Origin: Alsobacter soli
GTDB lineage: Bacteria > Pseudomonadota > Alphaproteobacteria > Rhizobiales > Beijerinckiaceae
Assembly: GCF_003004785.1 (NCBI RefSeq)
Contig: NZ_PVZS01000006.1
Span: 62,001 to 126,000, forward strand
Length of the DNA: 64,000 nucleotides
Direction: 5' to 3'
Below, in pieces: positions 53,530 to 62,984 of this stretch. The position numbers and the translations under genes are program-made. The stretch's first letter is position 1. Every line of letters starts with the position of its first letter. The notes beneath the pieces are model-generated. The model was not told the origin of the DNA, did not search any database, and saw only the letters and a list, made by a program, of their open reading frames with translations.

Positions 53530-53928
53530 TCAGGGCGTCAGGAAATGTGCGTCCCATTCCGAGCGCGGAATGGCCTCGCCCAGCTCGTACGTGAACGCCT
53601 CGACGGCGAGGCCGTCCGGCGCCGCCTTGCACTGGTAGGACAGGCGATACCACGCCCCGTGGTCCCGGACCGCAGCGCCGGGCGCCTTCACGCGACTTCC
53701 CTCGACCGAGACCTGGCCGAAGGCGTAGGCCACGACCTCGTCAGCGCCGTTCAGCCTGTGCTGCTGGCGCAGCACGTCCGTCGCCCGCTCGTTGCATTCC
53801 TGCTCCAGGCGGGTCTCGGGCGCCATCTTGAGGAGCTGGCTGCGCACATTGCGCGCCCGGGCGGATGCGCCCCCGCCGGCGGAAAGCAAGGCGCAGCCAA
53901 CGGCGAGCACGAGGACGGCGTTCTTCAT
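53530..53928 (-). CDS. DUF930 domain secreted protein
   Basis: A 132-residue protein with a signal peptide (MKNAVLVLAVGCALLSAGGG, cut near ASA). The DUF930 domain (about 35-130) is seen as LEQECNERATDVL, VVAYAFGQVSVEG, AWYRLSYQC and LGEAIPRSEWDAHFL. Two Cys probably form a disulfide. The function of the family is unknown. The frame stays open far upstream, antisense to the helicase gene, but the ATG at 53928 before the signal peptide is the only sensible start. Confidence 0.88.
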   Translation of the reverse strand: MKNAVLVLAVGCALLSAGGGASARARNVRSQLLKMAPETRLEQECNERATDVLRQQHRLNGADEVVAYAFGQVSVEGSRVKAPGAAVRDHGAWYRLSYQCKAAPDGLAVEAFTYELGEAIPRSEWDAHFLTP

Positions 53929-54066
53929 GGCGGTCTTTCGGCGGTGGTCAAAGGCGCGCCGGCTTGTCCGGGCCGATTCGGGCTTTTTCGTGCGCGGCCA
54001 GGCAGGCTTTGGATGAAGCCGGACGGCGGGTAGGAACAAACCGGGAAACGTGCTCCACTCGCCCAA

Positions 54067-56154
54067 ATGGCTCTTCTTGATTCGACAACCGCGCCACCCG
54101 GCTACCTCGAGGCGCTGAACCCCGAGCAGCGCGCCGCTGTCGAGCACGGCGCCGAAGGCGGAGCGCCCGGGGCGCCGCTGCTCGTCATCGCCGGCGCCGG
54201 CTCCGGCAAGACCAACACCCTCGCGCATCGGGTCGCCCACCTCATCGTCGAGGGCGCCGACCCGCGCCGCATCCTGCTGATGACGTTCTCCCGCCGCGCG
54301 GCCTCCGAGCTGTCGCGCCGCGTGGAGCGGATCGCCCGCCGCGTGCTGGGCGAGGGCGCAGGGGCCCTGGCGGACGCCCTGAGCTGGGCCGGCACCTTCC
54401 ACGGCATCGGGGCCCGGCTCCTGCGCGAATACGCCGAGCAGCTCGGCCTCGACCCGGCCTTCACGATCCACGACCGGGAGGACTCGGCCGACCTGATGAA
54501 CCTGGTCCGGCACGAACTCGGCTTCTCGAAGACGGAGACGCGCTTCCCCACCAAGGGCGCCTGCCTCGCCATCTACTCGCGCTGCGTGAACGCGGAATGC
54601 TCGGTCGAGGAGGCCATCGGCCACGCCTACCCGTGGTGCAGTTCGTGGGTCGATGAGCTGAAGCGCCTCTTCGGCGCCTATGTGGAGGCCAAGCAGCGCC
54701 AGAACGTGCTCGATTACGACGACCTGCTGCTCTACTGGGCCGGCGCCGTCGCGCATCCGGAGATCGCGGCCGACATGGGCGAGCGCTTCGACCATGTGCT
54801 GGTGGACGAGTACCAGGACACCAACAGGCTGCAGTCCACCATCCTGCGCGCCCTGAAGCCGGAAGGGCGCGGCCTCACGGTCGTCGGCGACGACGCCCAG
54901 TCGATCTATTCCTTCCGCGCCGCCACCGTGCGCAACATCCTGGACTTCCCGAGCCAGTTCAGCCCCGCCGCCCAGGTCATCACCCTGGAGCGCAACTATC
55001 GCTCGACCCAGCCGATCCTGGCCGCCGCCAACGGCGTGATCGGCCTCGCCAAGGAGCGCTTCACCAAGAACCTGTGGACCGAGCGCGCCTCGGGCGTCCG
55101 GCCCCGGCTCGTCGCCGTGCGCGACGAGGCCGACCAGGCGCGCTACGTCGTCGAGCAGGTGCTCGAGAAGCGCGAGGAAGGCGCGGCCCTGAAGCAGCAG
55201 GCCGTCCTGTTCCGCACCTCGCACCACAGCGGCCCGCTGGAGCTCGAGCTCACCCGCCGCAACATCCCCTTCGTGAAATTCGGCGGGCTCAAGTTCCTGG
55301 ACGCGGCGCATGTGAAGGACCTGCTGGCCCTGCTGCGGTTCGTCGAGAACCCGCGCGACCGCGTCGCGGGCTTCCGCCTGATGCAGCTGCTGCCGGGAGT
55401 GGGCCCGACCTCCGCGCAACGCGTCCTCGACGCTGTCGAGCAGGCCGCCGACCCCTTGGCGGCCCTACAGGGCGCCCCTCCCCCGCCCCGCTCGGGCGCG
55501 GACTGGCCGGGCTTCCTCGGCGTGGTGGCGGATCTGCGGACCGGCCGCGCCGGCTGGCCGGCCGAAATGGAGCGCGCCCGCACCTGGTACGAGCCGCACC
55601 TGGAGCGGGTCCACGAGGACGCCGCCGCGCGCCAGGCCGACCTCGTCCAACTGGAGCAGATCGCCGGCGGCTATCCGTCGCGCGAACGATTCCTCACGGA
55701 CCTCACCCTGGATCCGCCCGACGCCACGAGCGACCAGGCCGGCCCGCCGTTGAAGGACGAGGACTACCTGATCCTCTCGACGATCCATTCGGCCAAGGGG
55801 CAGGAATGGAAGTCCGTCTTCCTGCTCAACGCCGTGGACGGCTGCATCCCATCGGACCTCGGGACGGGCTCATCCGCCGAGGTCGAGGAGGAGCGCCGCC
55901 TCCTCTACGTCGCCATGACCCGGGCCCGAGACGACCTCCACGTGATCACGCCCCAGCGATTCTTCACCCACGGCCAGGCCTCGCGCGGCGACCGCCACGT
56001 CTACGCCTCGCGCACGCGCTTCATCCCGGGCGACCTGCTGGGCCACTTCGAGCGCATCGCCTGGCCCGCCGCGGACGCCTCCCCAGCCGCAACCGCCTCC
56101 CGCACGCTCCCGCGGGTCAACCTCGGCGGGCAGATGAGGGGAATGTGGAGGTAA
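54067..56154 (+). CDS. UvrD/Rep-type superfamily I DNA helicase
   Basis: A 695-residue ATP-dependent 3'-5' helicase. Motif Q region LNPEQRAAV, Walker A IAGAGSGKTNTLAHRV (about 44-50), motif Ia LMTFSRRAASEL, Walker B VLVDEYQDTNRLQ, motif III VVGDDAQSIYSFR, motif IV LERNYRSTQPIL, motif V LSTIHSAKGQEW and motif VI RRLLYVAMTRARDDLHV are all present. The protein lacks the long C-terminal extension of UvrD/PcrA, so it is a shorter paralogue with unknown partner, probably in repair or restart. Confidence 0.94.
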   Translation: MALLDSTTAPPGYLEALNPEQRAAVEHGAEGGAPGAPLLVIAGAGSGKTNTLAHRVAHLIVEGADPRRILLMTFSRRAASELSRRVERIARRVLGEGAGALADALSWAGTFHGIGARLLREYAEQLGLDPAFTIHDREDSADLMNLVRHELGFSKTETRFPTKGACLAIYSRCVNAECSVEEAIGHAYPWCSSWVDELKRLFGAYVEAKQRQNVLDYDDLLLYWAGAVAHPEIAADMGERFDHVLVDEYQDTNRLQSTILRALKPEGRGLTVVGDDAQSIYSFRAATVRNILDFPSQFSPAAQVITLERNYRSTQPILAAANGVIGLAKERFTKNLWTERASGVRPRLVAVRDEADQARYVVEQVLEKREEGAALKQQAVLFRTSHHSGPLELELTRRNIPFVKFGGLKFLDAAHVKDLLALLRFVENPRDRVAGFRLMQLLPGVGPTSAQRVLDAVEQAADPLAALQGAPPPPRSGADWPGFLGVVADLRTGRAGWPAEMERARTWYEPHLERVHEDAAARQADLVQLEQIAGGYPSRERFLTDLTLDPPDATSDQAGPPLKDEDYLILSTIHSAKGQEWKSVFLLNAVDGCIPSDLGTGSSAEVEEERRLLYVAMTRARDDLHVITPQRFFTHGQASRGDRHVYASRTRFIPGDLLGHFERIAWPAADASPAATASRTLPRVNLGGQMRGMWR

Positions 56155-56258
56155 AGCCTACACGCGTGCGTGGCGCAGGCTTGCCGGCGGGGCAGCGCCG
56201 TGCTCCGACATGTTCAGTGCCGGTGCACAGAAGAGCAAGGGCTTTCAGGAACTGAGAA

Positions 56259-56333
56259 TGGTGGGCGCGACAGGGATTGAACCTGTGACCCCTCCCGTGT
56301 GAAGGGAGTGCTCTCCCGCTGAGCTACGCGCCC
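56259..56333 (-). tRNA. tRNA-Val (anticodon CAC)
   Basis: On the minus strand, acceptor GGGCGCG pairs with CGCGCCC, D arm GCTC..GAGC, anticodon stem CTCCC/GGGAG with loop TTCACAC (anticodon CAC, decoding GUG), and TPsiC arm with GGTTCAATCCC. Discriminator A is followed by an encoded CCA (56259-56261). No integrase or repeat is attached, so it has not been used as an obvious integration site. Confidence 0.97.
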
Positions 56334-56634
56334 GTTCGGTGAGCGGCGCGAAGCGGCGCTGCGAACGTGGGGAGGCTTCTAGGCAGCCGCGGCGGTTGAG
56401 TCAAGCGCCACGGGACGGTCTTCTCGGAAGAGGTTGGAGCCGCTTCGCGCACGCCGCGATGGCGCCTGCCGAAGGCCGCACTGTGGCGGGTCAATCACGA
56501 TTCCGTGCATAGTGACCCCGCTCAGTGAAACTCTATCCCAGGTTGTTGAATTTCTTAAAAAGGTTGGCGTAACGCTCAAGGCTCGCGGCGCCGCCGCACT
56601 TTGTCGATTGATGTCCAGATTCGAGGCAACACCC
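56334..56634. other. 301-base intergenic region upstream of the second L,D-transpeptidase
   Basis: Between the tRNA and the transpeptidase I see no gene. The last 110 bases are clearly AT-richer (for example TTGAATTTCTTAAAAAGG near 56547), which suggests a promoter or 5' leader for the transpeptidase. No conserved RNA element could be named. Confidence 0.5.
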
Positions 56635-57216
56635 ATGCGCCGTTTGGCTCTTGTGCTCGCGGGCGTCGCGACAGGCATGCTCCTGTCCGGCGCCGCCCAG
56701 GCTTACCAGATCGATCCGCTCACGCGGCAGCCCCTCGTCGAGGCCTATCCCGAAGGGATGAAGCCCCAGGCGACGGCCGTGCCGCGCGAGATCGTCAACT
56801 ATGACGGCCGCTATTCGCCGGGCACGATCATCGTGTCCACGACCGAGCGCCGCATGTACTACGTGCTCGGCGACGGCAAGGCGATCCGCTACGGAATCGG
56901 CGTCGGCCGCCCCGGCTTCGAGTGGTCGGGCACCAAGACCGTCACCATGAAGCGCGAGTGGCCGGATTGGCGCCCGCCGGCGGAGATGATCAAGCGCCGT
57001 CCCGACCTGCCGCGCTACATGCCCGGCGGCCCGGAGAACCCGCTCGGCGCCCGCGCCATGTATCTCGGCAACTCGCTGTATCGCATCCATGGCTCAAACG
57101 AGCCGGAGACGATCGGGCAGGCCGTATCCTCGGGCTGCATCCGCATGGTGAACGACGACGTGATCGACCTCTACGACCGCGTGAAGGTCGGCGCCAAGGT
57201 CGTCGTCCTGCACTGA
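56635..57216 (+). CDS. L,D-transpeptidase (YkuD family), second copy
   Basis: A 193-residue exported enzyme. Signal peptide MRRLALVLAGVATGMLLSGA ends AQA-Y. The YkuD domain (about 55-190) has GTIIVSTTERRMYYVL, GIGVGRPGFEWSG, the catalytic His in YRIHGSNEPE and the nucleophile in AVSSGCIRMVNDD. It is close in sequence to the protein at 44992-45792, but it is shorter, with a Sec-type rather than Tat-like signal and no Arg-rich tail. The frame is open from 56434; ATG 56635 begins the signal peptide. A terminator follows. Confidence 0.92.
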   Translation: MRRLALVLAGVATGMLLSGAAQAYQIDPLTRQPLVEAYPEGMKPQATAVPREIVNYDGRYSPGTIIVSTTERRMYYVLGDGKAIRYGIGVGRPGFEWSGTKTVTMKREWPDWRPPAEMIKRRPDLPRYMPGGPENPLGARAMYLGNSLYRIHGSNEPETIGQAVSSGCIRMVNDDVIDLYDRVKVGAKVVVLH

Positions 57217-57240
57217 GCGACGCCCAGCGCGATCCCCAAG

Positions 57241-57266
57241 AAGGCCGGGCTTGCCCGGCCTTTTTC
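57241..57266 (+). terminator. Intrinsic terminator after the second L,D-transpeptidase
   Basis: AAGGCCGGGC and GCCCGGCC pair around a short TT loop and run into TTTTT. It lies 25 bases after the stop. Confidence 0.92.
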
Positions 57267-57288
57267 GTGCGCATGGCTCGCCCGCCGC

Positions 57289-57660
57289 TCAGCGGCGGCG
57301 CACGGGATCCCGGCTGAGGCCCTTCGCCTCCAGCTCGGCCAGGTAGGCGGCCCAGCGCGCCTCGCGCTCCTCGCCGAGGCTGCGCAGGTAGGGCCAGCTA
57401 TAGATGCCGGTCTGGTGCATGTCGTCGAACTGGAGGCGCACGGCGTAGTTGCCCACCGGCTCGACCCCGATGATCTGCACCTCCCGCTTGCCGGGCACGG
57501 TCTTGCGCTCTGCCGGCGAATGCCCCTGCACCTCGGCGCTTGGGCTTTCGACGCGCAGGTACTCGGCCGGGAGTTCGAAGGAGGATCCGTCGTCGAAGGC
57601 GACGCGCAACGCGCGCTTGTCCTTCGCCAGGGTGATTTCGGTGGGCCAAACGGTCGACAT
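57289..57660 (-). CDS. DUF971 (gamma-butyrobetaine hydroxylase N-terminal-like) protein
   Basis: A 123-residue protein. It shows the DUF971 pattern [53 protein letters not shown] and [14 protein letters not shown]. In eukaryotic butyrobetaine hydroxylases this domain is a zinc-binding N-terminal module; free bacterial forms have no proven role, with Fe-S cluster links suggested. GAAGG lies nine bases before the ATG. It is divergent from moaA. Confidence 0.9.
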   Translation of the reverse strand: MSTVWPTEITLAKDKRALRVAFDDGSSFELPAEYLRVESPSAEVQGHSPAERKTVPGKREVQIIGVEPVGNYAVRLQFDDMHQTGIYSWPYLRSLGEEREARWAAYLAELEAKGLSRDPVRRR

Positions 57661-57794
57661 GGGCTTGCCTTCGGGTCTCGGGGCGCGCATCGGTCGCAAG
57701 TCGCGCGGGCCGCGATGTTTGGCGCCGCCTTGCCAGCGCACATATATCCGTCAGAATGCAGCCTCGCCACGCGGCTCCTCATGATTTTGGCCCC

Positions 57795-58823
57795 ATGAAC
57801 GACCCGATTCAGCTCTCTTCGCAGTCCCGCCCGCTGGTCGATCCGTTCGGCCGGTCCATCACCTACCTGCGGGTGTCGGTGACCGATCGCTGCGACTTCC
57901 GGTGCGTCTACTGCATGGCGGAGGACATGACCTTCCTGCCGCGCAAGGACCTGCTGACGCTGGAGGAGCTGGACCGCCTCTGCTCCGCCTTCGTGCGCCG
58001 CGGCGTCCGCAAGCTGCGCATCACCGGCGGCGAGCCCCTGGTGCGCCGGGATATCATGACGCTTTTCCGCAACCTGTCGCGACACCTCGCGTCGGGCGCC
58101 CTGGAGGAGCTGACGCTCACCACCAACGGCTCCCAGCTGGCGAAATACGCGGCGGAGCTGGCGGACTGCGGCGTGCGCCGGGTGAACGTCTCCATCGACA
58201 CGCTCGACGCCGACAAGTTCAAGGCCATCACCCGGCGGGGCGACCTCGCGACCGTGCTGAAGGGCGTCGACGCCGCCCGGGCGGCGGGCATGCAGGTCAA
58301 GATCAACGCCGTGGCGCTCAAGGGCGTGAACGAGGACGAAGTCGAGCGCATGGTCGATTGGGCCCACGCCGGCGGCATGGACATGACCTTCATCGAGGTC
58401 ATGCCGCTGGGCGACATCGAGCCCGCCCGCTTCGACCAGTACTGGCCGCTGCGCGACCTGAAGGCGCGCCTGGCGCAGACCTACGCCCTGGAGGACATTC
58501 CCTACCGGACCGGGGGCCCGGCCCGCTACGTGCGGGCCAAGGAAACAGGCGGCCGCATCGGCTTCATCACGCCGCTGACGCACAACTTCTGCGAGAGCTG
58601 CAACCGCGTGCGCGTCACCTGCACGGGCACGCTCTACATGTGCCTGGGCCAGGAGGACGCCGCCGACCTGCGCGCGCCGCTGCGCGCCTCCGAAAGTGAC
58701 GAGCCCCTGGACGCCGCCATCGCGGCCGCGATCGCCCGCAAGCCCAAGGGCCACGACTTCATCATCGACCGCGACACGAGCCGCCCGGCCGTGGGCCGCC
58801 ACATGAGCGTCACCGGCGGCTAG
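57795..58823 (+). CDS. moaA: GTP 3',8-cyclase (molybdenum cofactor biosynthesis)
   Basis: A 342-residue radical SAM enzyme, first step of molybdopterin synthesis from GTP. The SAM cluster is Cys33, 37, 40 (CDFRCVYC); the SAM GGE motif is [11 protein letters not shown]. The C-terminal second cluster is in [15 protein letters not shown]. It ends in Gly-Gly, which is essential in MoaA. No moaC, moaB or moeA is adjacent. Start ATG 57795; an upstream ATG at 57756 adds an unrelated 13-residue tract. Confidence 0.95.
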   Translation: MNDPIQLSSQSRPLVDPFGRSITYLRVSVTDRCDFRCVYCMAEDMTFLPRKDLLTLEELDRLCSAFVRRGVRKLRITGGEPLVRRDIMTLFRNLSRHLASGALEELTLTTNGSQLAKYAAELADCGVRRVNVSIDTLDADKFKAITRRGDLATVLKGVDAARAAGMQVKINAVALKGVNEDEVERMVDWAHAGGMDMTFIEVMPLGDIEPARFDQYWPLRDLKARLAQTYALEDIPYRTGGPARYVRAKETGGRIGFITPLTHNFCESCNRVRVTCTGTLYMCLGQEDAADLRAPLRASESDEPLDAAIAAAIARKPKGHDFIIDRDTSRPAVGRHMSVTGG

Positions 58824-58835
58824 CCGCCGGTCGCC

Positions 58836-59651
58836 TCAGGAGGACCAGTTCTCCTTGAAGTCGGGATAAAGCGTCAGACCCCCGTCGATGTAGAGGGTCT
58901 GGCCGGTGATATAGCGCGCCTCGTCGGACGCCAGAAAGGCGTAGGCCGGCGCCATGTCCTCCGGCTCCGCCGCGAACCGCATGGGGATGTGCGATTCCAC
59001 CGCCTCGCGCTTGGACGGATCATGCCGCCAGGCGTCGTTCATGGCGGTTACGGTCGCGCCGGGGCCGATGGCGTTCACGCGCACGCCCTTGTCGGCGAAC
59101 TCGAGCGCCAGGGTGCGGGTGAGGTGCCCGAGGCCGGCCTTGGACATGGCGTAGGCCGCGTAGCCGGGCTTCGGGATGGTCTCGTGCACGCTGCTGGTGT
59201 TGAGGATCACGCCGCCGCCCGGGCGGGACAGGAAATGCCGGATGGCGACCCGGCACGCGACGGCCGGCCCCTGCAGGTTCACGGCGATGATGCGGGCGAG
59301 GTCCTCGCCGCTCATGCTGTCGCCCGGCGTCTCGCCCTGGACGCCCGCGTTGTTGACGAGGATGTCCAGCCGGCCCCAGGCTTCCACCAACTCCGAAATC
59401 ATGCGCTCGACGTCGCGCTCGTCGGCCACGTCCGCCTGCACGATCCGGTGCCGGGCGTCGCGCCCGGCCTCCCGCGACGCCGCCCGAAGGGCGCCAAGCA
59501 CCTCCTCGGCGTCCTCCGGGTCATTGCGGTGATTGACCGCGACGGCGGCGCCTTCCTGGGCGAAGCGCAGCGCCACCGCCCTGCCGATGCCGCGCGAGGC
59601 GCCGGTCACGAGCGCGAAGCGGCCCGCCAGTCTCTGGGGAAACGGGGACAA
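58836..59651 (-). CDS. SDR family oxidoreductase (glucose 1-dehydrogenase-like)
   Basis: A 271-residue classical SDR. Cofactor motif TGASRGIGRAVALRF, NNAG in LVNNAGVQGE, catalytic Ser in NTSSVHE and YAMSK, and the C-terminal GQTLYIDGGLTLYPDF, typical of glucose 1-dehydrogenase or 3-ketoacyl reductase-like SDRs. The substrate is unknown. I propose a TTG start at 59651 (AGGAGA eight bases upstream); the frame continues to an ATG at 59714 without a better ribosome site, which would add 21 residues. Confidence 0.9.
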   Translation of the reverse strand: MSPFPQRLAGRFALVTGASRGIGRAVALRFAQEGAAVAVNHRNDPEDAEEVLGALRAASREAGRDARHRIVQADVADERDVERMISELVEAWGRLDILVNNAGVQGETPGDSMSGEDLARIIAVNLQGPAVACRVAIRHFLSRPGGGVILNTSSVHETIPKPGYAAYAMSKAGLGHLTRTLALEFADKGVRVNAIGPGATVTAMNDAWRHDPSKREAVESHIPMRFAAEPEDMAPAYAFLASDEARYITGQTLYIDGGLTLYPDFKENWSS

Positions 59652-59710
59652 GACACGATCTCCTGAAGGGCCGGCGTCAGACCTCAGAAGAGGTTCGGCC
59701 GCACGCGGCG

Positions 59711-61045
59711 TCAAGCCGACCGCAAACGGGAAATCAGCAGGTCGAGTTCCGAGCCGAACGCGTTCGACTGCTGGGCGAGCAGCTGGGACCGCTGCCGCAT
59801 GGCTTCCCCGGACTCCTCCAGGATGTCCATGGCGACGCGCACGCTCTGAGCGGCCTGGCCCACGGTGCCGGCCATCCGCGCCGCGTCCTGGGCGCCGCTC
59901 GCGATGGCGTTGGTGGCGGAGCTCTGCTCGCCGACCGCGTCGGCGATCACGGATGCGATCCCGGAGACCTGGTCGATCGAGTCCACGATGGTGGCGATCT
60001 GGCTCACCGAGGCCTGGGTCGCGGCCTGGATCGCATGGATCTGTCCGGCGATGTCGTCCGTCGCCCGGCTGGTCTGCGCCGCGAGCGACTTCACCTCGGA
60101 GGCGACCACCGCGAACCCCCTCCCCGCTTCCCCGGCCCGCGCGGCCTCGATCGTGGCGTTGAGGGCCAGCAGGTTCGTTTGGGCGGCGATCTCGGAGATG
60201 AGCCCCACGACGGAACCCACGCGCTCGACGGCCTGCGCGAGCTCGTTCATCGTGCGCGCCATCTCGGCCACGTCCGTCGACGCTTGCCGGGAGATCGCCA
60301 GGCTCCTCTGCGCCTGCCCGCCGATCGCCCCGATGGAGCGCGACAGCGTCTCGGTCGCATTCGCCGTCGCATTGACCCGGTTCGCGCTCTCGACAGACGC
60401 CTGGTCGGCGCGGTCGACCTCCTTGCGGGCGTGCTCGGAGGCCGCCAGGGTCTCCGCCGCCGTCGTGTCCACGGCCTCCGCGGTGGCGATCATGGCCGTG
60501 GAGACGCTGGCCGACGTGGCCGTAAACGCCGCAAGCGCCTGGTCGACGCGAGCCCGGCGTTCCTCAAGGCCACGCTGCAGTTCGGCCTGCTCGATCGCCA
60601 TCGCGTTGAGCGAATCCACGGCCACGTAGCGCATCAGCGCGGCGCATTTGCGCGCCACCTTGCGGCCCGAGAACGGGTGAAGGCGGCCGATCTCGTCGAA
60701 CAGGTGCGCGCTCAGCGCCGTGGCGCTCGCCAGCCGGATGCGCGGGCCATACCCGTCGCGCATCTCCCGCCCGATCGTCTCCCGCAGACGCTCCACATAG
60801 GCCGCGTCCATGGCGCCGTTGAACATTTCGGCGTAGTAGCGGGATTGAAAGCTGACGTAGTCCTGCGCGTTCTTTTCAGCGAACCCGTCGAAACCCGGCA
60901 GGTCGCGCCAGGTCGCGTAATAGGCCTTCAAGACCGCGGCCCCGTCGCGCCTGACGATCGGTTGCATTTCCCGGATGATCGCGCCCGTGGCCTCGTCGAT
61001 GGCGAACGCTTTCTGACGGGATCGGAGATCATTCAGGAATGACAT
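59711..61045 (-). CDS. Soluble methyl-accepting chemotaxis protein with protoglobin-like sensor
   Basis: A 444-residue protein without membrane helices. Residues about 1-160 resemble a globin-coupled sensor ([40 protein letters not shown]). Residues about 180-440 are an MCP signalling domain with the conserved tip [21 protein letters not shown]. The position of the proximal haem His is Tyr (SRYYAEMF), so oxygen sensing through haem is doubtful. It should signal to CheA/CheW, which are not in the window. Start ATG 61045 (AAGGG upstream); 61087 is the alternative. Confidence 0.88.
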   Translation of the reverse strand: MSFLNDLRSRQKAFAIDEATGAIIREMQPIVRRDGAAVLKAYYATWRDLPGFDGFAEKNAQDYVSFQSRYYAEMFNGAMDAAYVERLRETIGREMRDGYGPRIRLASATALSAHLFDEIGRLHPFSGRKVARKCAALMRYVAVDSLNAMAIEQAELQRGLEERRARVDQALAAFTATSASVSTAMIATAEAVDTTAAETLAASEHARKEVDRADQASVESANRVNATANATETLSRSIGAIGGQAQRSLAISRQASTDVAEMARTMNELAQAVERVGSVVGLISEIAAQTNLLALNATIEAARAGEAGRGFAVVASEVKSLAAQTSRATDDIAGQIHAIQAATQASVSQIATIVDSIDQVSGIASVIADAVGEQSSATNAIASGAQDAARMAGTVGQAAQSVRVAMDILEESGEAMRQRSQLLAQQSNAFGSELDLLISRLRSA

Positions 61046-61090
61046 GGACGGCCGTAACCCTTCAAGGCACGCCACCTTATTCAGCATACA

Positions 61091-61105
61091 TTAACGTGCA
61101 ACTAA
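61091..61105. promoter_or_regulatory. CtrA-like half-site pair upstream of the chemotaxis gene
   Basis: TTAACGTGCAACTAA is TTAA-N7-CTAA, one mismatch from TTAA-N7-TTAA (and TTAG-N7-TTAA on the minus strand). It lies about 45 bases upstream of the chemotaxis gene start. CtrA controls many motility genes in this class, but the word is short enough to arise by chance. Confidence 0.3.
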
Positions 61106-61229
61106 TCGATTTCTCTATTCCAAATTGCGAAATCTCATAAAGCAGGTCGGCAGCCTGAGGGGCGGAAGTGGGCGCCCCACCGCTACGCACTGCGCTAAGG
61201 TCGAAGCCCCCGACTCGCGCTCCCGGACC

Positions 61230-62141
61230 ATGCACAGCTTCGCCCAGAACCGCCGCGGCGTGTTCGCACTGCTCGCCGCCATGGCGGTCTTCACCACCAA
61301 CGACTCGCTGATGAAGGCTGCGCGCGCGTTCGCGCCAGCCGGGCAGGCGTTGTTCGTTCGTGGCGTCGTGGCGACCTTGTGCTGTTTGGGCCTCCTGTTC
61401 GTCCTGCGCCAGGGCCCGAGCCTTCGTGGGGCCCTTTCCGGCCGGGCCGCCGCGCGCGCGGCTTTCGAGGCCGCCGTGGCGGCGAGCTACGTGATCGCGC
61501 TCGGCCATATGCCGCTCGCCGACATCGTCGCGATCGGCCAGTCCGCGCCCATCCTCATCGCCGTGGCCTGTTCGGCCCTGGGCCTCGAAACCATGGGTTG
61601 GCGCCGCTGGGCTTCGGTCATGGTTGGATTTGTGGGCGTGCTGCTGGTCGTCCGACCCGGGGGCGCCGGCTTCGATCTGTACAGCGTGGTCGCCCTGCTC
61701 TCCGCGGCGTGCGTCGCGGCGCGCGATCTCGTCACCCGCTACATCGCGCGGGACGTGCAGACGGTTGGCATCCTGGTCGCCGCCGCGGCCGCGGTCTGCC
61801 TGAGCGGCGCCGCGATGCGTCCCTTCGAAACCTGGGTCAGCCTCGGGCCGTCCCAACTCGTCATCCTGGCCAGCGCAGGCGTGCTCGTGGCGATCGGCAA
61901 CTACTGCATCATCACGGCCTTCCGGGATGTCGACGTCGCCGTGGTGTCCCCGTTCCGCTACAGCAGCATCGTGTGGGCGACGTTGTCCGGCGCCCTGTTC
62001 TTCCACGAATTGCCGGATGGCTTCACCGTTTTCGGGGCCGGGCTGGTCGTCGGAAGCGGGGTTTACGCGATCCACCGGGAGCGGGTTCGGGCCCGCGAAA
62101 GAACAAGCCCCAACCACTCCGACGGGGCTGCCGCAGGGTAG
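61230..62141 (+). CDS. EamA/DMT family transporter
   Basis: A 303-residue inner-membrane protein with ten transmembrane helices in two five-helix EamA repeats (about 8-140 and 150-285). Conserved traits include NDSLMKAAR in helix 1, LFVRGVVATL, and PFRYSSIVWATLSGALFFHE in the second repeat. DMT carriers export metabolites such as amino acids or nucleobases; the substrate cannot be inferred. The frame is open from 61125; I start at ATG 61230, next to helix 1. Confidence 0.9.
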   Translation: MHSFAQNRRGVFALLAAMAVFTTNDSLMKAARAFAPAGQALFVRGVVATLCCLGLLFVLRQGPSLRGALSGRAAARAAFEAAVAASYVIALGHMPLADIVAIGQSAPILIAVACSALGLETMGWRRWASVMVGFVGVLLVVRPGGAGFDLYSVVALLSAACVAARDLVTRYIARDVQTVGILVAAAAAVCLSGAAMRPFETWVSLGPSQLVILASAGVLVAIGNYCIITAFRDVDVAVVSPFRYSSIVWATLSGALFFHELPDGFTVFGAGLVVGSGVYAIHRERVRARERTSPNHSDGAAAG

Positions 62142-62303
62142 CCCGAAACCGGCGAAAAACAGGCGGACTGACGCCGCCATGCGCTAGCGGCCCTCCAGCC
62201 ATGATGTTATAGCGGACCCCAAGCGGAGGACCGGGAAGTTGCGTCTCCCCGCTTGAGCACACAAGAAAAATGCGCCAATCGGCGGTCTCCAGAGGGGGTC
62301 CAG

Positions 62304-62915
62304 GTGTCCGGTCTGCTCGGCTTCAGCCGTCTTGTCGACTCGATCAACACGCGCATCGGCCAATGGATGAGCTGGCTCATCCTCGCCGCCGTCATCGTGT
62401 CGACGGTCAACGCCATCATCCGCAAGTTGTTCGACGTGTCGTCCAACGCCTGGCTCGAGCTGCAATGGGTGCTGTTCGGCGTCGTGTTCCTGCTGTGCTC
62501 GCCTTGGACGCTGCTCAGCAACGAGCACATCCGCATCGACATCGTGAACAGCATGCTCCCCAAGCGCGGCCGCGATTGGATCGACGTTTTCGGCCACGTC
62601 TTCTTCCTGCTGCCGCTCACCATCGTGATGCTGATCACCTCCGTGCCCTTCGCCCTCCGGAGCTACGGCATCAACGAGCAGTCGCAGAACGCCGGCGGCC
62701 TGCCCCAGTGGCCAGCCAAGTTCCTGGTGCCGATCGCGTTCTTCCTGCTGTTCTTCCAGGGGCTCTCCGAACTCATCAAGCGCATCGCCATCATGCGGGG
62801 CGACCTCGCGGACACGGCGTCCGGCGGCGGGCACCATGCGTCGGCCGAAGCCGAGGCGGCCCGCCTGCTGGCCGCCGCGGGGCTTGAGCCCGCGCCCGAG
62901 ACAAAGACCCACTAA
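62304..62915 (+). CDS. dctQ: TRAP transporter small permease DctQ
   Basis: A 203-residue membrane protein with four helices. The DctQ signature is visible: WLILAAVIVSTVNAIIRKLF, WLELQWVLFGVVFLL and NEHIRIDIV. A charged Ala-rich tail of about 35 residues follows the last helix. It pairs with DctM to take up organic acids using a sodium gradient and a periplasmic DctP. GTG 62304 with GAGGGGG just upstream is preferred; a TTG at 62253 is possible. dctM starts 69 bases after the stop. Confidence 0.9.
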   Translation: MSGLLGFSRLVDSINTRIGQWMSWLILAAVIVSTVNAIIRKLFDVSSNAWLELQWVLFGVVFLLCSPWTLLSNEHIRIDIVNSMLPKRGRDWIDVFGHVFFLLPLTIVMLITSVPFALRSYGINEQSQNAGGLPQWPAKFLVPIAFFLLFFQGLSELIKRIAIMRGDLADTASGGGHHASAEAEAARLLAAAGLEPAPETKTH

Positions 62916-62984
62916 TCCGCCGATGGCGCCGCCTGGCCGAACCGGCCGGCGGACGCCCGCGCCTCGCCCTCTGGGATCGTCCGC

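Noticed and set aside
56259-56634. tRNA-Val as a genomic-island attachment site
   Set aside because: No integrase, direct repeat of the tRNA end or change in gene character follows; the next gene is an ordinary cell-wall enzyme.
57661-57794. Molybdenum-cofactor riboswitch upstream of moaA
   Set aside because: The 134-base gap shared with the divergent DUF971 gene has no recognisable multi-stem Moco aptamer, and that riboswitch is rare in alphaproteobacteria.
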